In this document: positions 23,856 to 35,955 of the stretch, one piece after another
How the letters are laid out: every line of letters starts with the position of its first letter
Numbering within the stretch: the stretch's first letter is position 1
DNA from: Diadema setosum
Taxonomy: Eukaryota; Echinodermata; Echinoidea; Diadematoida; Diadematidae
Direction of reading: 5' to 3'
DNA length: 64,000 nt
NCBI RefSeq assembly: GCF_964275005.1
Contig: NC_092706.1
Span: 29,688,781-29,752,780, forward strand
Position numbers and translations under genes: made by a program
The notes under the pieces: generated by a model
What the model was told of the DNA's origin: nothing
Seen by the model: the letters and a program-made list of their open reading frames with translations, nothing else
Database searches by the model: none

Positions 23856-25892
23856 TCATGCCTTATTCATGATCGTTCCATGCCCGTCGTGGGTGTCACT
23901 GGTTTTCTTACTTCCCGCCGTGGTGAGTTTGGTATTGGCTGGACTCACTTTCCAGTCGAAAACTGACACATCCTTGTTTGCCGCGCATGTCAGGAACTCA
24001 CGGAGAGCAATCCTAAACTGGGGGTTACGAGTCAGGTAGATGAAGGGGTTGGCGCAGCTGTTGAGGAATCCGAGAACGGTGAAGACGTGATGAAGAGGGC
24101 TACCGATGTATGATGGCGGGAAGAAGCCGACAATGTAACCGAGGAAGGCCACCTGATTGGGCAGCCAGCAGACGATGTAGACGACAATGACGAGGAACAT
24201 CATTCCAATGACGCGATTCCGCGCCACGATGTGAAAAGCGGTGGTAGCCGAAGTCTCGTTGGCTTTGAAAGTTGACGACTGGATGTGGAGCTTGACGGCG
24301 ATGATGGATTGCGTAATAAGCATCGTCAGGACTGGGACGATGATGCGGATGCAAAACCAGGTGTAGCCCATGGCGGCATAGCCCGCTGCTGTCGTTATTG
24401 TCAGAACACACTGATGACTCGATTCGTCGACTTTGATGATGAAGAACGAGAAGGAGAGAGATAGAAAGGCCGCCAACCAAATAAAAACGATTGCAAATTT
24501 GACTCTGCGGTTGGTCACGATACGGCCGAACTGGAGTGGGAAGACGACCGCGATAAATCGATCAATGGAAATCGCCATGAGGATGTAGGACGAAGCGGTG
24601 ATCGACGTCCATAATGGAATGTCAGGAAACAGAATGAGACAGTATAGCATGCCACGCCAAGAGTTCGGTATTCTGGTTGGACGCGGTGTCGGGATTATGA
24701 AAATCGACGTCAGGAAATCGGCGATCGCAAGGCTACCGATGAGGATGTCTGTGGATCGAGCGGACGAGCGACGTTGAAATATGATGACGGCGACGAGGAG
24801 ATTGCCCAGGGTTCCCAAGATCCCAGATATTAACTGAATAATGATGTACCACGTCCACTTTAACGGCATCACCTCCCATTCAGGTTCATGGGTTTTGTCT
24901 GGTTTTAAGAAGCAACGTGAAGGAAAAGACCAATTTATATAGAAAGCTAGACAATCAATACCATTAATTTTGATCATTGAAATGACTCCGGAAAACATGT
25001 TGGGAGAATTGAAAGTAACATTAATAATGCGATCAATAAATTCATTTGCACAAAAACATAAGGATCATAGTTGTACATAATGATTGCACGTGTCATTCAG
25101 CCCTACAAAATGTTAAGTAGCAAAACAGTAACAACAGCATGCGAATTGTCTTGCAACAATACGCAGGAACCTTCCCGTTATATGTGATACTCTATTCTAG
25201 AAGATCAGAGATAACCCTGAAATATGTACGATTTGTGGTCAATTTGTCAAGTATTCTTCTATCGAATATTGTTATATATGTAGCAATGTGCTATTCAATG
25301 TTCTACTTTAAGTTTTTCTTTCAAAGCGTCTATGGAAGTATTTCCTATTTTCTACTGAGAAAATATATTTATGATTTCGAATTCCACTAAACTTTATTGT
25401 TTTATGATTGTGGTTCTCACGTTAAAGTCGATATGAGAAAGTGGATTAACACCTGACAGTCCTGATGGACCTTTTTCGGGCTTTGTTCCTTTTGTTTTCT
25501 TTTAAAGACAGTAGACATTCTTTGCCGCATATTGCTCTTCATTGAAAGGGTATGTTTCTACGGTAAATCTAGATGCGATTACAATGGTAATATATATTAA
25601 GGGGATATTTATACTCACGTCCATCCGTCTTGTTGTGCGACGCAGAAGAATTTTTGTCTTCGTCAGATGGTAGATCAGCACCGGACGTCGTGGAGCCTAT
25701 AGTTAGCATGCATTCTGATTCGTTACCATCGGCACATAATCCTGGTTGGCTAATTATGGTCATAGCATCAACAGTGGTCCCACTCCCAGTAGAGGGAATG
25801 GGCGTGGTCGTGTTGGCTCCACCCATAGGTACATGTTGAAGGATGGCGATAAAGATGAAAGCGATGCAGACAACTAAAGTGAAGGAGGCCAT
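23856..25892 (-). CDS. Rhodopsin-class (family A) peptide-type G protein-coupled receptor, paralogue
   Basis: Coding exons 25892-25619 and 24898-23856 joined across a GTGAGT..CAG phase-1 intron give 438 residues. The N-terminus looks like a signal peptide, followed by a Thr/Ser-rich ectodomain with several N-glycosylation sequons and a Cys pair (CADGNESEC) with the same seven-residue spacing as in the plus-strand paralogue. Seven membrane spans follow: GN in TM1 (N124), SLAIADFL in TM2, SIDRF for DRY, a canonical CWLPNQ in TM6 and NPFIY in TM7. The membrane core is very similar to the receptor at 5.1-7.2 kb, and intron position and phase are conserved, so the pair arose by duplication and now converges tail to tail. 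An acceptor at 25905-25904 just before the ATG predicts an untranslated first exon upstream; it was not found. Ligand unknown. Confidence 0.93.
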
Positions 25893-25903
25893 GATGTCTT
25901 TTT

Positions 25904-26905
25904 CTGGGAAATAAAGGGAGAGAGAGAGATAGAGATAGTTAGGGGCTTATCAAGTACTGTTTTAGATTATAGAAATTTCCCTTTAAACAAAAGCTTCGTC
26001 AAAGCCAATATCATAATTGTTATAGTGAAAGCTTTAGTTTACAAAATAAGTGGGGATGAATTAGCTCTTTCTTGTGACACTCACGCAAATCATTTTCATC
26101 TTTCTTTCTTTCTTTCTTTCGTGTTTTTTTTTTTTGCGGTGGTATTATTGTTAGTGTAGCACACCTTTAATATTGGGCTAAGTACATATTGTTTTTTCTG
26201 GGGTTTTTTTTTTTTTCGTTCGTTCATATTTATTTTGCTTCTCAAACCAAATCAAATCAAAATGAATTACTGAGTACTTTAAACGAAACACAACTAAGCA
26301 ATGACAAAGGTAAAGGAACAATACAAAAGTGCAGTTTATACTACATGTATAACAAAAATATTTGTAAAACGTTTATAGTTGCACATAGTATAGAAAAGGC
26401 AGTACATATGATTCGGTAAGGAAGCAGGAGACCGTCAGCATAAGCATGGCTTGAATAGGTTGATGGCCTCATTGGGAATATAACTAAGGTTTGCCTCTCA
26501 CAAAACGTAGTTTTATTTGTTTTCTATTGCAATATCACGCTGTACAGGGAAAAAGATGTGAGGGAGTGCTGTGGGTGTGCAGTGATAGGTACATTAAATG
26601 TTTGTGTTGGGGCCATATGATATATAATTATTACTCAATATATCAATACAATAATACTAGCAAAAGCAGACCATATCAGTTATCAATTATTTTGATGATA
26701 AATCCTGAGGAAATATCATTCCAAGTAACGAGCAACTAAATTAATCTTTTAGTTGTCGCCTAAAATGTAATTTGGTCTGATTGGTAGGACACTATTAATA
26801 AGAAAAGGACTCGTCTGTCTTTATTGGTTGCATGTGACGGTCGATACAAATCAAAACGACCGAAACAAAAAAGAAACGGAAACTTGCATTTTGGCATTTA
26901 CAGAC
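25904..26905. other. Upstream flank of the second GPCR
   Basis: Contains GA/CT-rich simple repeat at about 25915-25940 and a CTTT repeat near 26100. The expected minus-strand noncoding exon lies here or further upstream, but no convincing TATA-exon-donor set was seen. Confidence 0.35.
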
Positions 26906-27258
26906 TTAAAAGGGATGGTATAGTATTGGTGGAGATGAGGATTGAGCTTTTACAGCACATACAATTCCAAGAGGAATTCAAAATTTATTTGATGAAAATC
27001 AGATTTGAAATGGCTAGGATATGCAAAAACAAAGTAAAGCAAAGTGATCTTAATAAAACGTGGTTTTCACCTTTTATTCTGATTGCTTTGTTTTGGATAT
27101 CTCAGGTATTTAAAAACCAACTTTTATCAAATAAACATTGGATTCCTTTAATATGCTTACATGCTCTTTCATATTTCATTAGAGGTTTTGCTTTATCCCT
27201 TCAATAAAAGTTAGAAACCTGAAGCCAGGACTTAAACAAAACTATTTCATCCCTTTAA
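26906..27258. mobile_element. TTAA fold-back MITE, family A, copy 3
   Basis: TTAAAAGGGATGGTATAG start and ATCCCTTTAA end, with the family A internal blocks. More diverged than copies 1 and 2. Confidence 0.82.
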
Positions 27259-27299
27259 ACGGATAGAGCACTTCTAAATCTATCTGTGATGAAATGCGC

Positions 27300-27680
27300 T
27301 TAAAGGGTGTGTACAGTTCTGGTCGAGGTGAGGATTTAGCTTTTAACGTTTTGCGAGATATTCAGAAACCACTCTATGAGATGTCAAAGAGCATGCAGTT
27401 CTAAGGGGTATCAAAAGTTTATTCGATGTCAATCGGTTTTGAAATGGCTGAGATATCCAAAAACAAGGTGAAACAAAGAGATCCTAATAAAGTTGTGGCA
27501 TGTCGCCTTTTATTATTAGCACTTTTTTGGATATCTCAGCCATTTGAAAACCAATTTTCATCAAATAAACATTGAATCCTTCTTAAAATTACATTTTTCA
27601 TAAGAGGCTTTTCATTATCTCACTTAGGAATGTTCAAAACATGAATCCCCACCTCAACCAGTACTGTACAGTCCCTTTAA
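27300..27680. mobile_element. TTAA fold-back MITE, family A2, copy 1
   Basis: Starts TTAAAGGGTGTGTACAG and ends CTGTACAGTCCCTTTAA. It belongs to a subfamily with copies at 30239-30635 and 33919-34311, distinguished by GTACAGT next to the terminus. TTAA flanks. Confidence 0.85.
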
Positions 27681-27707
27681 AATAAAATAAAAAGTGATTT
27701 TTGTATA

Positions 27708-27907
27708 CAGTGGACTCCTGAAATCCTCGGGACCGGCAGTTAGGTTTTTTTTTTTTTTTTTTTTTTTGTTATGTCGAAATTTCGTTATAACCGAACAAGT
27801 AAACAATAAAAATACATAGGTGGATAATGTTGCAGCCTGAAGTTTTACTTCGTTGTAACCGGAATTTCGATATAACAACCGTGTTCTTTATAACGGGGAG
27901 TATACTG
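27708..27907. mobile_element. 200-bp pogo/Tigger-type MITE
   Basis: Starts CAGTGGACTCC and ends GGGGAGTATACTG, flanked by TA on both sides. The interior carries GTTATAACCGAA and ACCGGAATTTCGATATAAC. TA duplications with CAGT termini fit the pogo/Tigger branch of Tc1/mariner. Confidence 0.7.
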
Positions 27908-27924
27908 TATATCATCATCCACCT

Positions 27925-28281
27925 TTAAAGGTCCAGTTTACCTTTGGGAGCAGTGATTTCAAAAATGTTCAAAATATCACATTTGATGCATATTTGTAGG
28001 TCTGTTGTATCATAAAACATCCTACCATATGAAATATTTGCAATAAAACCTAAACTATAAGGAGATATCAGGGTTTTTCTCAGTAAACCGTAACTGTACA
28101 CGGTTTAGTCTGGAAACATTTTTATTATAACTATTGTTCACATTTTGTGTATTTAACAACACTTAACATCGATTATACAGATTCAAATTTTGACAGTGGT
28201 TGTTTCTATCCCTAACCCACATTTTAGAACTATTTTAAAGCACTAATGCTTTCATCTGCAAATGGTAAATTATGCCTTTAA
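27925..28281 (-). mobile_element. TTAAAGG MITE, family B, copy 3
   Basis: TTAAAGGTCCAGTTTACC at the left and TGCCTTTAA at the right. It is the reverse orientation of the 22623 and 23452 copies and carries the same GTAGGTC.GTTGTATCA and ACACGGTTTAGTCTGG landmarks. Confidence 0.85.
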
Positions 28282-30238
28282 GCTCAAAGTATCATGGTTT
28301 CTTTGTCTGGGAAATCTTGACAACAGGATGTTTTTGTTTCTTTTTGTGCTGGTAAACTTACTTGAAGGGGAAACTATAGAGGAAATGGCTTAACGAACCA
28401 AAAGGATCTCACGTATATCCGGATACCACCTATCTCGTAAATTTGCGGAATATGTCGAATGTGTTATTTCTTGCTGTCATCGAATTATGCTTTGTCATTA
28501 AAAAAGGATGCCTCAAGTGGAAAAGGAAATAAAGTGCAAGGTTTTGAAAAGAAACGCGTGTATCTTAGTCTACATAATAAATCAAGGAAGGACTTTTTCC
28601 CCTTTCGTGACCACAGCATTACATTATGGCTGATGAATTAGCCTCTTTACGTCCGGTTTTATTACTCTGACACTGTCTGAGAAGGGAAAGAGGAAAATCG
28701 ACGACTGAGTACTTTCACTTTTAAATCTTCAAGCGCCGGTAGTTTAGCTTAGAGCTGATTGAATCTCTGTGTAAAAGAACTTTGATAGAAACCTAGAAGG
28801 TTTTCAAGGCAGAAGAACTCACGCACTTACACACATTTAAACACACACGCACACATAAATAATTATTTACACACATTACATTTACATCATGCGTCATAAC
28901 ACTTGAGTCATCTGCGGACAATTGGATACTCCTTCATCTGCACGTATTATAGGCCCAGGAAGTACAAACAACGACAATAATTTAGCCAATTCGTAATTAG
29001 CTCATGCGCACTGTGGTACAAATGACATTTCCTTTTTCCCTTCTTTTTTAAATCGACATAATGCGTAAGTTTACCTGACGAAACAACGTGATCAACACTT
29101 GAAGAAGCATCCATTTCAATGTTTTTCATTGAAGCATTAACAAACGTCTTTTTTATCATTAATATTACTAAGTACCAGGCTAGTTGTCGGGTGGATGAGC
29201 TGACATGCACCATTTATAAGGATTACATGAAAAGCCATTATTTCACACATGCTTATCTCATATATAGCGAATTTAAAAACCAACATGCCTTTTAAAAACC
29301 AACACGCCCGTTAGTACAATATTTAGTGATCCTTTTCCGTTCTGGTCCAAAGTAAAACAACAAATTGGCTTATAAGATATTGAGGGTGTGATTTTAAAAA
29401 GGAGGTTAAAGTATGATGCCGACAAGGTCGCAATGCAATATCTTGTTGCTGTCACCGTGAAATTTGAGCTGCCTTCTCATTTGACAGTCTGAGACTTAAT
29501 TTAAAGTACAACGCGAAGCATACGTTTGCAGCTCTCGTAAATTTGGACCTCATAATGTATATGATCGGCCTCGATAGCACTTGTATTTCAATTTCAAAAT
29601 GGAAAATGCATAGAATATAACAAAATATGGTAATACAGAATGTCCAGCTGGGATATTAATTACAAAAACATAGTACATAGCGGTCGATGTGTCATTTTCA
29701 ATCAGAGTAAAAGAATGCTATACATAGAGAAATGCGATTGAACCTATCCTACTAAGAAGCAAAGGTTGTTGAGTGTAGGTCCCAACAAAAAGCAGTATAG
29801 AGTGAAGAACAGGATGAGGAGCACGGTACAACTAAAGACCAAACTAGAGAATAAAAAAAAGAAAAAAGAGTGACTATTAACACTCGGGTTTTGATACACT
29901 TGTATCCATGAAAATGAAATAGCTCCTCACAACGTTGTGGCAATGCTTGAAGACAGAACCACAGTCTTCGTAAGTCCCTCCAGCCTATAACTTAATCTAT
30001 TTGCTTCAAGCGACCAACATGATCAAGAAAGATGAAGCAATAATTGTATCATGCATCCCTCAGAGCTGTGAGTTCTAAAATTCAACTGGGACTATAACAT
30101 CTTGTTTTTGTACCAATTACTCTGGCTGACATCACGTAAGCACGTGCTATATTGATTTTTGGCAAATTATTTCCGAGACGAGTTTTTGTCATGCTGTTCC
30201 ACCACACATTGCCATAGAAATAAAACATTCGCCCATGC
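28282..30238. other. No recognisable gene
   Basis: A CA-rich stretch lies near 28830-28880. Open frames here lack motifs and splice context. Confidence 0.4.
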
Positions 30239-30635
30239 TTAAAGGGACTGTACAGTACTGGTTTAGGTGGGGATTCATGTTTTGAACATTCCTAAGTGAT
30301 ATAATGAGAAACCTCTTATGAAATATGAAGAGCATGCAACTTTAAGAAGGATTCAGCGTTTATGTGATAAAAATTGGTTTTCAAATGGCTGAGATATCCA
30401 CACACAAAAAAGTGATAATAATGAAAGGCGACAGGCCACGCCTTTTATTAGGATCTCTTTGTTTCACCTTGTTTGTGGATATCTCAGCCATTTCAAAACC
30501 GATTTTCATCAAATAAACCTTTGATACCCCTTAGAATTACATGCTCTTTGACATCCCATAGAGTGGTTTCTGAATATCTCGCAAAACGTTAAAAGCTAAA
30601 TCCTCATCTCAACCAGAACTGTACAGTCCCTTTAA
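30239..30635. mobile_element. TTAA fold-back MITE, family A2, copy 2
   Basis: TTAAAGGGACTGTACAGTAC start and TGTACAGTCCCTTTAA end. The long internal inverted repeat contains GGCGACAGGCCACGCC at its centre. Very similar to 33919-34311. Confidence 0.88.
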
Positions 30636-33600
30636 GTTAGGAAGCATGACCACATGACTACGTGACATGTTAAGCGCACTTAGTCTACAATGGTCTAAAG
30701 CAACTATTCACTTGTTATGATCAGCAGTTCCTTTCATGAGAAAAAAATAGTGAGAATTATGGTGGAGATTTATTAATCCATTTTAGCTATTACTTATAGG
30801 AACTAAAACTATGGTTATTCACTTTTTCTTTGTTCTATGTCAGTTGCCCTTATTAGAAACAAACACTTGATGTTGATATTGATTTATGCAAGTTTGAAAT
30901 TATCATATCATTGTCGGTAAAAAAACAACAACAACAAAACAATCAAAAAATATTCTCAATTCGAGAAAATCTATCACGTATGGGCAAAATGATGTTCCAA
31001 GGAGGAAATAAATCTTTTTGACTGTAAATTGAATGAGCCTTTCCTTAAAATTAGTGTTTGAAAGAAATGTTACGATACATTCAAAGTAAATCTATTGTTT
31101 GTTATCATCCAACATTTATTCAAGATTGTGAAAACATATATGAGTATATTTACTTTCTTACTAAAGGTATTTGGACTACTCACAAATTGATCGTAAATCG
31201 AAATATTACAGGAACAAAATAAAGAAATACTACTTATGAAGAAGTACTCTACAGAAAAAATAAAAACCCGCTTTTAATTAAATAAGGAAAACAAACAGGC
31301 AATAATGTCTTGTGTTTACTAATGACAATGTGGATGTTTTGCATTTTCAAATCATTGCTTTGCATATTATGATTTTGTGATGATATAATTTGAGTCGTAA
31401 CATCGGTTTGTACCTATCAATGTAAACCCTTATTACATAATAAGCCCTCTATATGAGGCAAAAGAAAGAAATACGATTTTCACTGTTTTCGGTCTATATC
31501 ATAATATTCTTTTTCTTATGATGGCACTAGACATGCTAGAGTACACGCACGCAAACATTCATACACAGAGACAGACATGCGTAATTACGTACATGATTAT
31601 ATATATAGCTCCCTACATGAATATAATTACATGTATATTGTATTGAAACAATGATTGGCCTCAAAATTCATTTAAAAAAAAACACGATAAATGCTAAGTT
31701 AAGACTCTTCTTAAAGGCTAATAGTCCATTCCAGAGACGGTGGTATAAAAGATAATCTTTTAGTTTCAACTTACCCAGTACCAGCAGCGTTTGACCCGTA
31801 CGTGCAGAATATCTCTCCGCTACAAAGGTGTGTACCAATGCGACGAGGATGATCCGCTTATATCTTCCATTCATTCTCACGCAAGTTGAGTCTCGCAATC
31901 ATTCGTTCATAATTTTTGTCATATGCGCATGCTCTGACTGAAATTCTCACCGCGTCTTTAGAGGATCCCCCCCCCCCCCCCCCCCCCATCCTGGGTCTGA
32001 GCGTGCTGGTATACGGGATGTGCGTCCAGAGCATCGCTTCTTTCATTAAAAGCCAATTTACAGTTAGCAATGGTTTGACCTCGTAATCACAGGCTTTCCA
32101 TATCATCCCGGATTCATGTTTAAAAAGTAGTTGAAACAGCCACGCATGCAGGAAGTGCTAATGTAGGATGTGAGTGCTACATGAATGACTTTTATCTAAG
32201 ATTGTAGAATGGATGAAAAGAATACACATTATATGTTCACTCCTATATGCGGCTAGTTCGAACATGAAAGATTTATAACATTGTCTTTGTAAAGGCTTAG
32301 TTATTTTTTTTTCTAATACCTCAGCTGTACAAACGGATTTCAAGAGAAGGTCCGCAACGATCTTTAGGTGCACATGCTCAGATTGCAAATGTGTACCGAC
32401 TTAAAGAACCTATGCTGTGCAAAATGTATGTTCACATAATAGGCATGGACTTACTACACATAATTCTCGCTATCGCCAATGATGTAAAAAAACTCGGTCC
32501 CTTGTTCGCTTCCGGTTGTCTCACGCGAGTCGCAGTTCCCATACGATTCAATGGAGTTCTTTGTCTGCTTTTCCGTTGTTAGCACTTTTTTTCTTGGCTA
32601 TAATTCAGCTTAAAAGAGTTGAAAGTGTCTAAGCTTTACTGATTTGCGGTCACTAGAGTCATGGTTCACTACAGCAAGGCTTCAATGTGCTGGTCACATG
32701 ATGGAAAGCGAAGAAATCTTCAACAAAAAATACCTCTTTATAAAGACAGAGCGTGATGTAGGTGCATGTGCAGCCAAAACCGGGGCAAGTTTGTCCCATG
32801 AGCTATCCCATAATGTATCTAAAACGCTGCTCGGCGCACGGCACCTACGTATTGGCGATACCCTCAATTATAGACCATGAACTGAGGTGTTTCTTTGATG
32901 TCATCACCATCGCCGCCACCTGATTATGTGCATCTTGATGAGTACATTCAGATGTTTGGACAATGACGATTGTGACGTCGTGCATCGTCCCTGACAAAAG
33001 AACCGTTTCCCTCATTTCGGTCTTACTTGGCTGAGGTGCCTTTTCAGGCTCAACTGATTTGAATAAACAACAATGATGGGGAGCAGCGAGTCTCAAAACA
33101 TGACAAATTTAGTTTCACAAAATTAGTAATTTATTACTGAAGTGGACACTTGTAGACACGCAAATAACGTTGCTTACGATAAGATATGCATGTCGTCTAC
33201 CGTGACTGCCTAATTTTACTCTGAAAGAATGTGAGAAAATGGGAAAAATTAGATTGAAAATCACAATCAATCTGCCAAAATATATGCTTTCTCTCATAAA
33301 GTACGTGCATTTCGCAAATGAAATTGGCTGAGCGATGATTTCTCAATATACACTACAACTGCACATGCGTTTTTCTTGATTTAAGAGAGGTGCTATCTTC
33401 TGTGCATATAATGCATTGTAATTAGATTTCTCAACGCGCCGTGTTGTTGTTGTCCATTGCAGGCTGGCTATCGGCGGTCATGATGAGATCAAAGCAGAGA
33501 AGCATGTTTGATATGATTTTGGGACGCTTTTGACAAAAACAGGTAATTACAGTGTAAATTAATTCACGAGCGATGTGTATCCATTATGTGCAATAGGTCC

Positions 33601-33918
33601 ATGATGTCACAAAATGAATATCTAAATGCTTTTTATGTTATAATCCTTTTGTTACAATTTTTTCTACATTTTTTTCTTCAGATTACTTATAAACTTTTGC
33701 TTATTAAAAAAAAAATCAACCTTCCGAACCATTATTCTGTTCTCAAAATCATCTGTGACCCATTGCTTTTTTAAAGTATCGGTGTGGTTAACAACAGACA
33801 ATGGAATGGAAATTCCCCGAGACCGAGCATAACTTTCATGTTCCGCTGCGATGTCTTTTGTTAGTGACATTAGTAATAGAGAAACATACAAGTCGATTGG
33901 AAGGTTTAATTAAGGCCA
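30636..33918. other. Mostly featureless A+T-rich DNA
   Basis: Apart from the possible signal-peptide exon at 31775-31874 and a C-run of about 20 at 31968-31987, nothing is recognised. A minus-strand frame at 32845-33096 has balanced composition but no identifiable domain. Confidence 0.4.
31775..31874 (-). CDS. Possible first coding exon of a secreted protein (signal peptide)
   Basis: From the ATG at 31874 the frame reads MNGRYKR followed by a hydrophobic IILVALVHTFVA and a polar end, which fits a signal peptide. It is followed by a strong GTAAGT donor at 31774. The exon ends in phase 1, as first exons of secreted modular proteins often do. No downstream exon was identified, so either the rest is missed or the exon is fortuitous. 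An in-frame upstream ATG lies at 31898. Confidence 0.3.
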
Positions 33919-34311
33919 TTAAAGGGACTGTACAGTACTGGTTGAGGTGGGGATTCATGTTTTGAACATTCCTAAGCGAGATAATGAGAAGCCTCTTATG
34001 AAATATGAAAAAGCATGTAATTTTAAGAAGGATTCAACGTTTATTTGATGAAAATTAGTTTTCAAATGGCCGAGATATCCAAAAAAGTAAAAAATAATAA
34101 AAGGCGACAGGCCACGCCTTTTATTAGGATCTCTTTGTTTCACCTTGTTTTTGGATATCTCAGCCATTTCAAAACCGATTTTCATCAAATAAACTTTTGA
34201 TACCCCTAAGAATTGCATGCTCTTTGACATCTCATAGAGTGGTTTCTGAATATCTCGCAAAATGTTAAAAGATAAATCCTCACCTCGACCAGAACTGTAC
34301 ACATCCTTTAA
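33919..34311. mobile_element. TTAA fold-back MITE, family A2, copy 3
   Basis: TTAAAGGGACTGTACAGTAC start; its end has decayed slightly (ACATCCTTTAA). It shares the GGCGACAGGCCACGCC centre with the copy at 30239. Confidence 0.86.
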
Positions 34312-34435
34312 CCCCTTCACTTGATAATCTTGGTTGTTCAGGACGGATGCGAGTTTCTTCGATTTGTCTCCCACTACAAATGAAATTTGTTAAGATCACA
34401 ACTGCTCATCTGTAAAATAACACACATGTCGGAAA

Positions 34436-34515
34436 GAAAGAACCGGTGGGACTCGAACTTGTCATCTATTCCGGGCAGTGACACTACCACTAGGGTGTCC
34501 CTGGTTGCCGGCAGT
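34436..34515 (-). repeat. tRNA-like sequence, probably a SINE head
   Basis: The minus strand carries CTAGTGGTAGTGTCACTG (A-box-like) and AAGTTCGAGTCCCACCGG (B box) at the usual spacing. The acceptor stem does not pair well, so it is unlikely to be a working tRNA gene. Confidence 0.45.
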
Positions 34516-34587
34516 GACACGATGAACATGGAACAAATAAATCGCATACAGATCATCGAATGTACCTATATCGACGAATCAATTGAA

Positions 34588-35083
34588 GACCTGAATATAA
34601 GAACGACCCAAGTCCAATTTTTGGCCAAATTCAGTTTGACATGGGAAATTGTAGCTTATACAAGGACTCATCTTGTGTATAAATGATAAATCCTAATTAC
34701 CCCCGGAAGTGCGTGAAATAAATGAGTTAAAATCTTATACGAATGTAATGAAGGACTTGGGTCATTCTTACATTCATATTATAGCGCCCTCTCTCGTCCT
34801 TCTCTCATCTCTATAGCAGAATATCATGTATATATATGAATCAAAGAACGACCCAAGTCCATATGATTCAGAGAACGACCCAAGTCCATCACACAAAATG
34901 GCCTCTCCACAACTAATGTAAATGTTAATTGCCATAATGATATATGTTCTAATTTGTATATACAATGTTGCCTTCCCATCACAGTTAGATAGAATATTAT
35001 TGGACAAATAAAAAAGATATGAAGTTTTTTAAGTTTACTCGAAATGGTCTTCCATGGAGTTGGGTCGTTTTTATATTCAGATA
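34588..35083. repeat. Cluster of ACGACCCAAGTCC repeats in both orientations
   Basis: GAACGACCCAAGTCC occurs near 34600, 34852 and 34873, and the complement (GGACTTGGGTC, GAGTTGGGTCG) near 34754 and 35058. The 34590/34770 pair, with AATATAAG next to it, forms a fold-back of about 185 bp. Probably ends of one short element family inserted repeatedly. Confidence 0.6.
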
Positions 35084-35955
35084 CTCAATTAAGAGTCGAT
35101 GGAAAGAGCATTGTAAGGCACTCGTCTCTTTTTTTTTTTCTTCCCAGCATGCCAAATAGCTGACAAAGCGGAGATCCTGATTTATGACCACTCTTCGCTA
35201 ATTGGAGTTTAATTTCGGTTCCAGTCAAATCAATCTTGATAAAACTCGAGAGAGCGGATTTTACCCCTCCCCAGTAATGACTATCGAAGGGAGACCATTG
35301 CCTTTAACAAGTTCATCGCTACGCCGGGTACCTTCGTCATGCCTTCGTGAACTTACTCCTTGAACGCTAGATATTATCGAGGTCTCCCGAGAATAAATCG
35401 TTTCAAAACATCCTTACAAACAACTTTATATCCACAATTATTCGCTCTTTTGCACCAGTAAAGTAGTCTGTGTTAAGTTGAGGCATCTGAAGCTAATCAC
35501 TATTCAACATGCTAATGTCAGAGATGAAATTTATTGTTTTTTGGTAGTTTCTTGTTATTCAGTGTAAGCATTTTAAGTTTGATTTTGCACATCATTAAAC
35601 CGATGCTTTTATTTGTTATTACTATTTTCGCTCTTTTCAAAATGTGATCAATAGGGCGTTAAATCTTATCCAATGCTTCATGTAACGCAGTATGAAATAA
35701 GCATGGATATTTTTGTGCGTTTTCACGGAGACTGTATAAGAAGACTAGATTTCTGCAAGAAAATGAATTGTGTCATTAGGGATTGTGGTATATTTCACCA
35801 TTGTCCGTGGACGTTTGAGAGAACTGACTTCATAAACTGTCAGACTATATACGACTTCTCCTCCTCAAGGCTGTATACACATAGAGCAAAGTGACATATG
35901 AGAAAATAAGAATTGATTTGATTTGATGATTCTTGCGTCGAGTTCTTTATGTAAA
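35084..35955. other. No recognisable gene
   Basis: Featureless apart from a GATTT simple repeat near 35912-35925. Confidence 0.4.

Noticed and set aside
24100-24480. 126-codon minus-strand frame inside the second GPCR
   Set aside because: It overlaps the receptor exon in another frame and is His/Arg-rich in the way shadow frames are; the receptor frame has all the family motifs.
32845-33096. Minus-strand exon ending at GG|GTATCG
   Set aside because: Composition is coding-like and an acceptor-like CAG lies at 33057, but there is no domain, the donor is weak and no partner exon was found.
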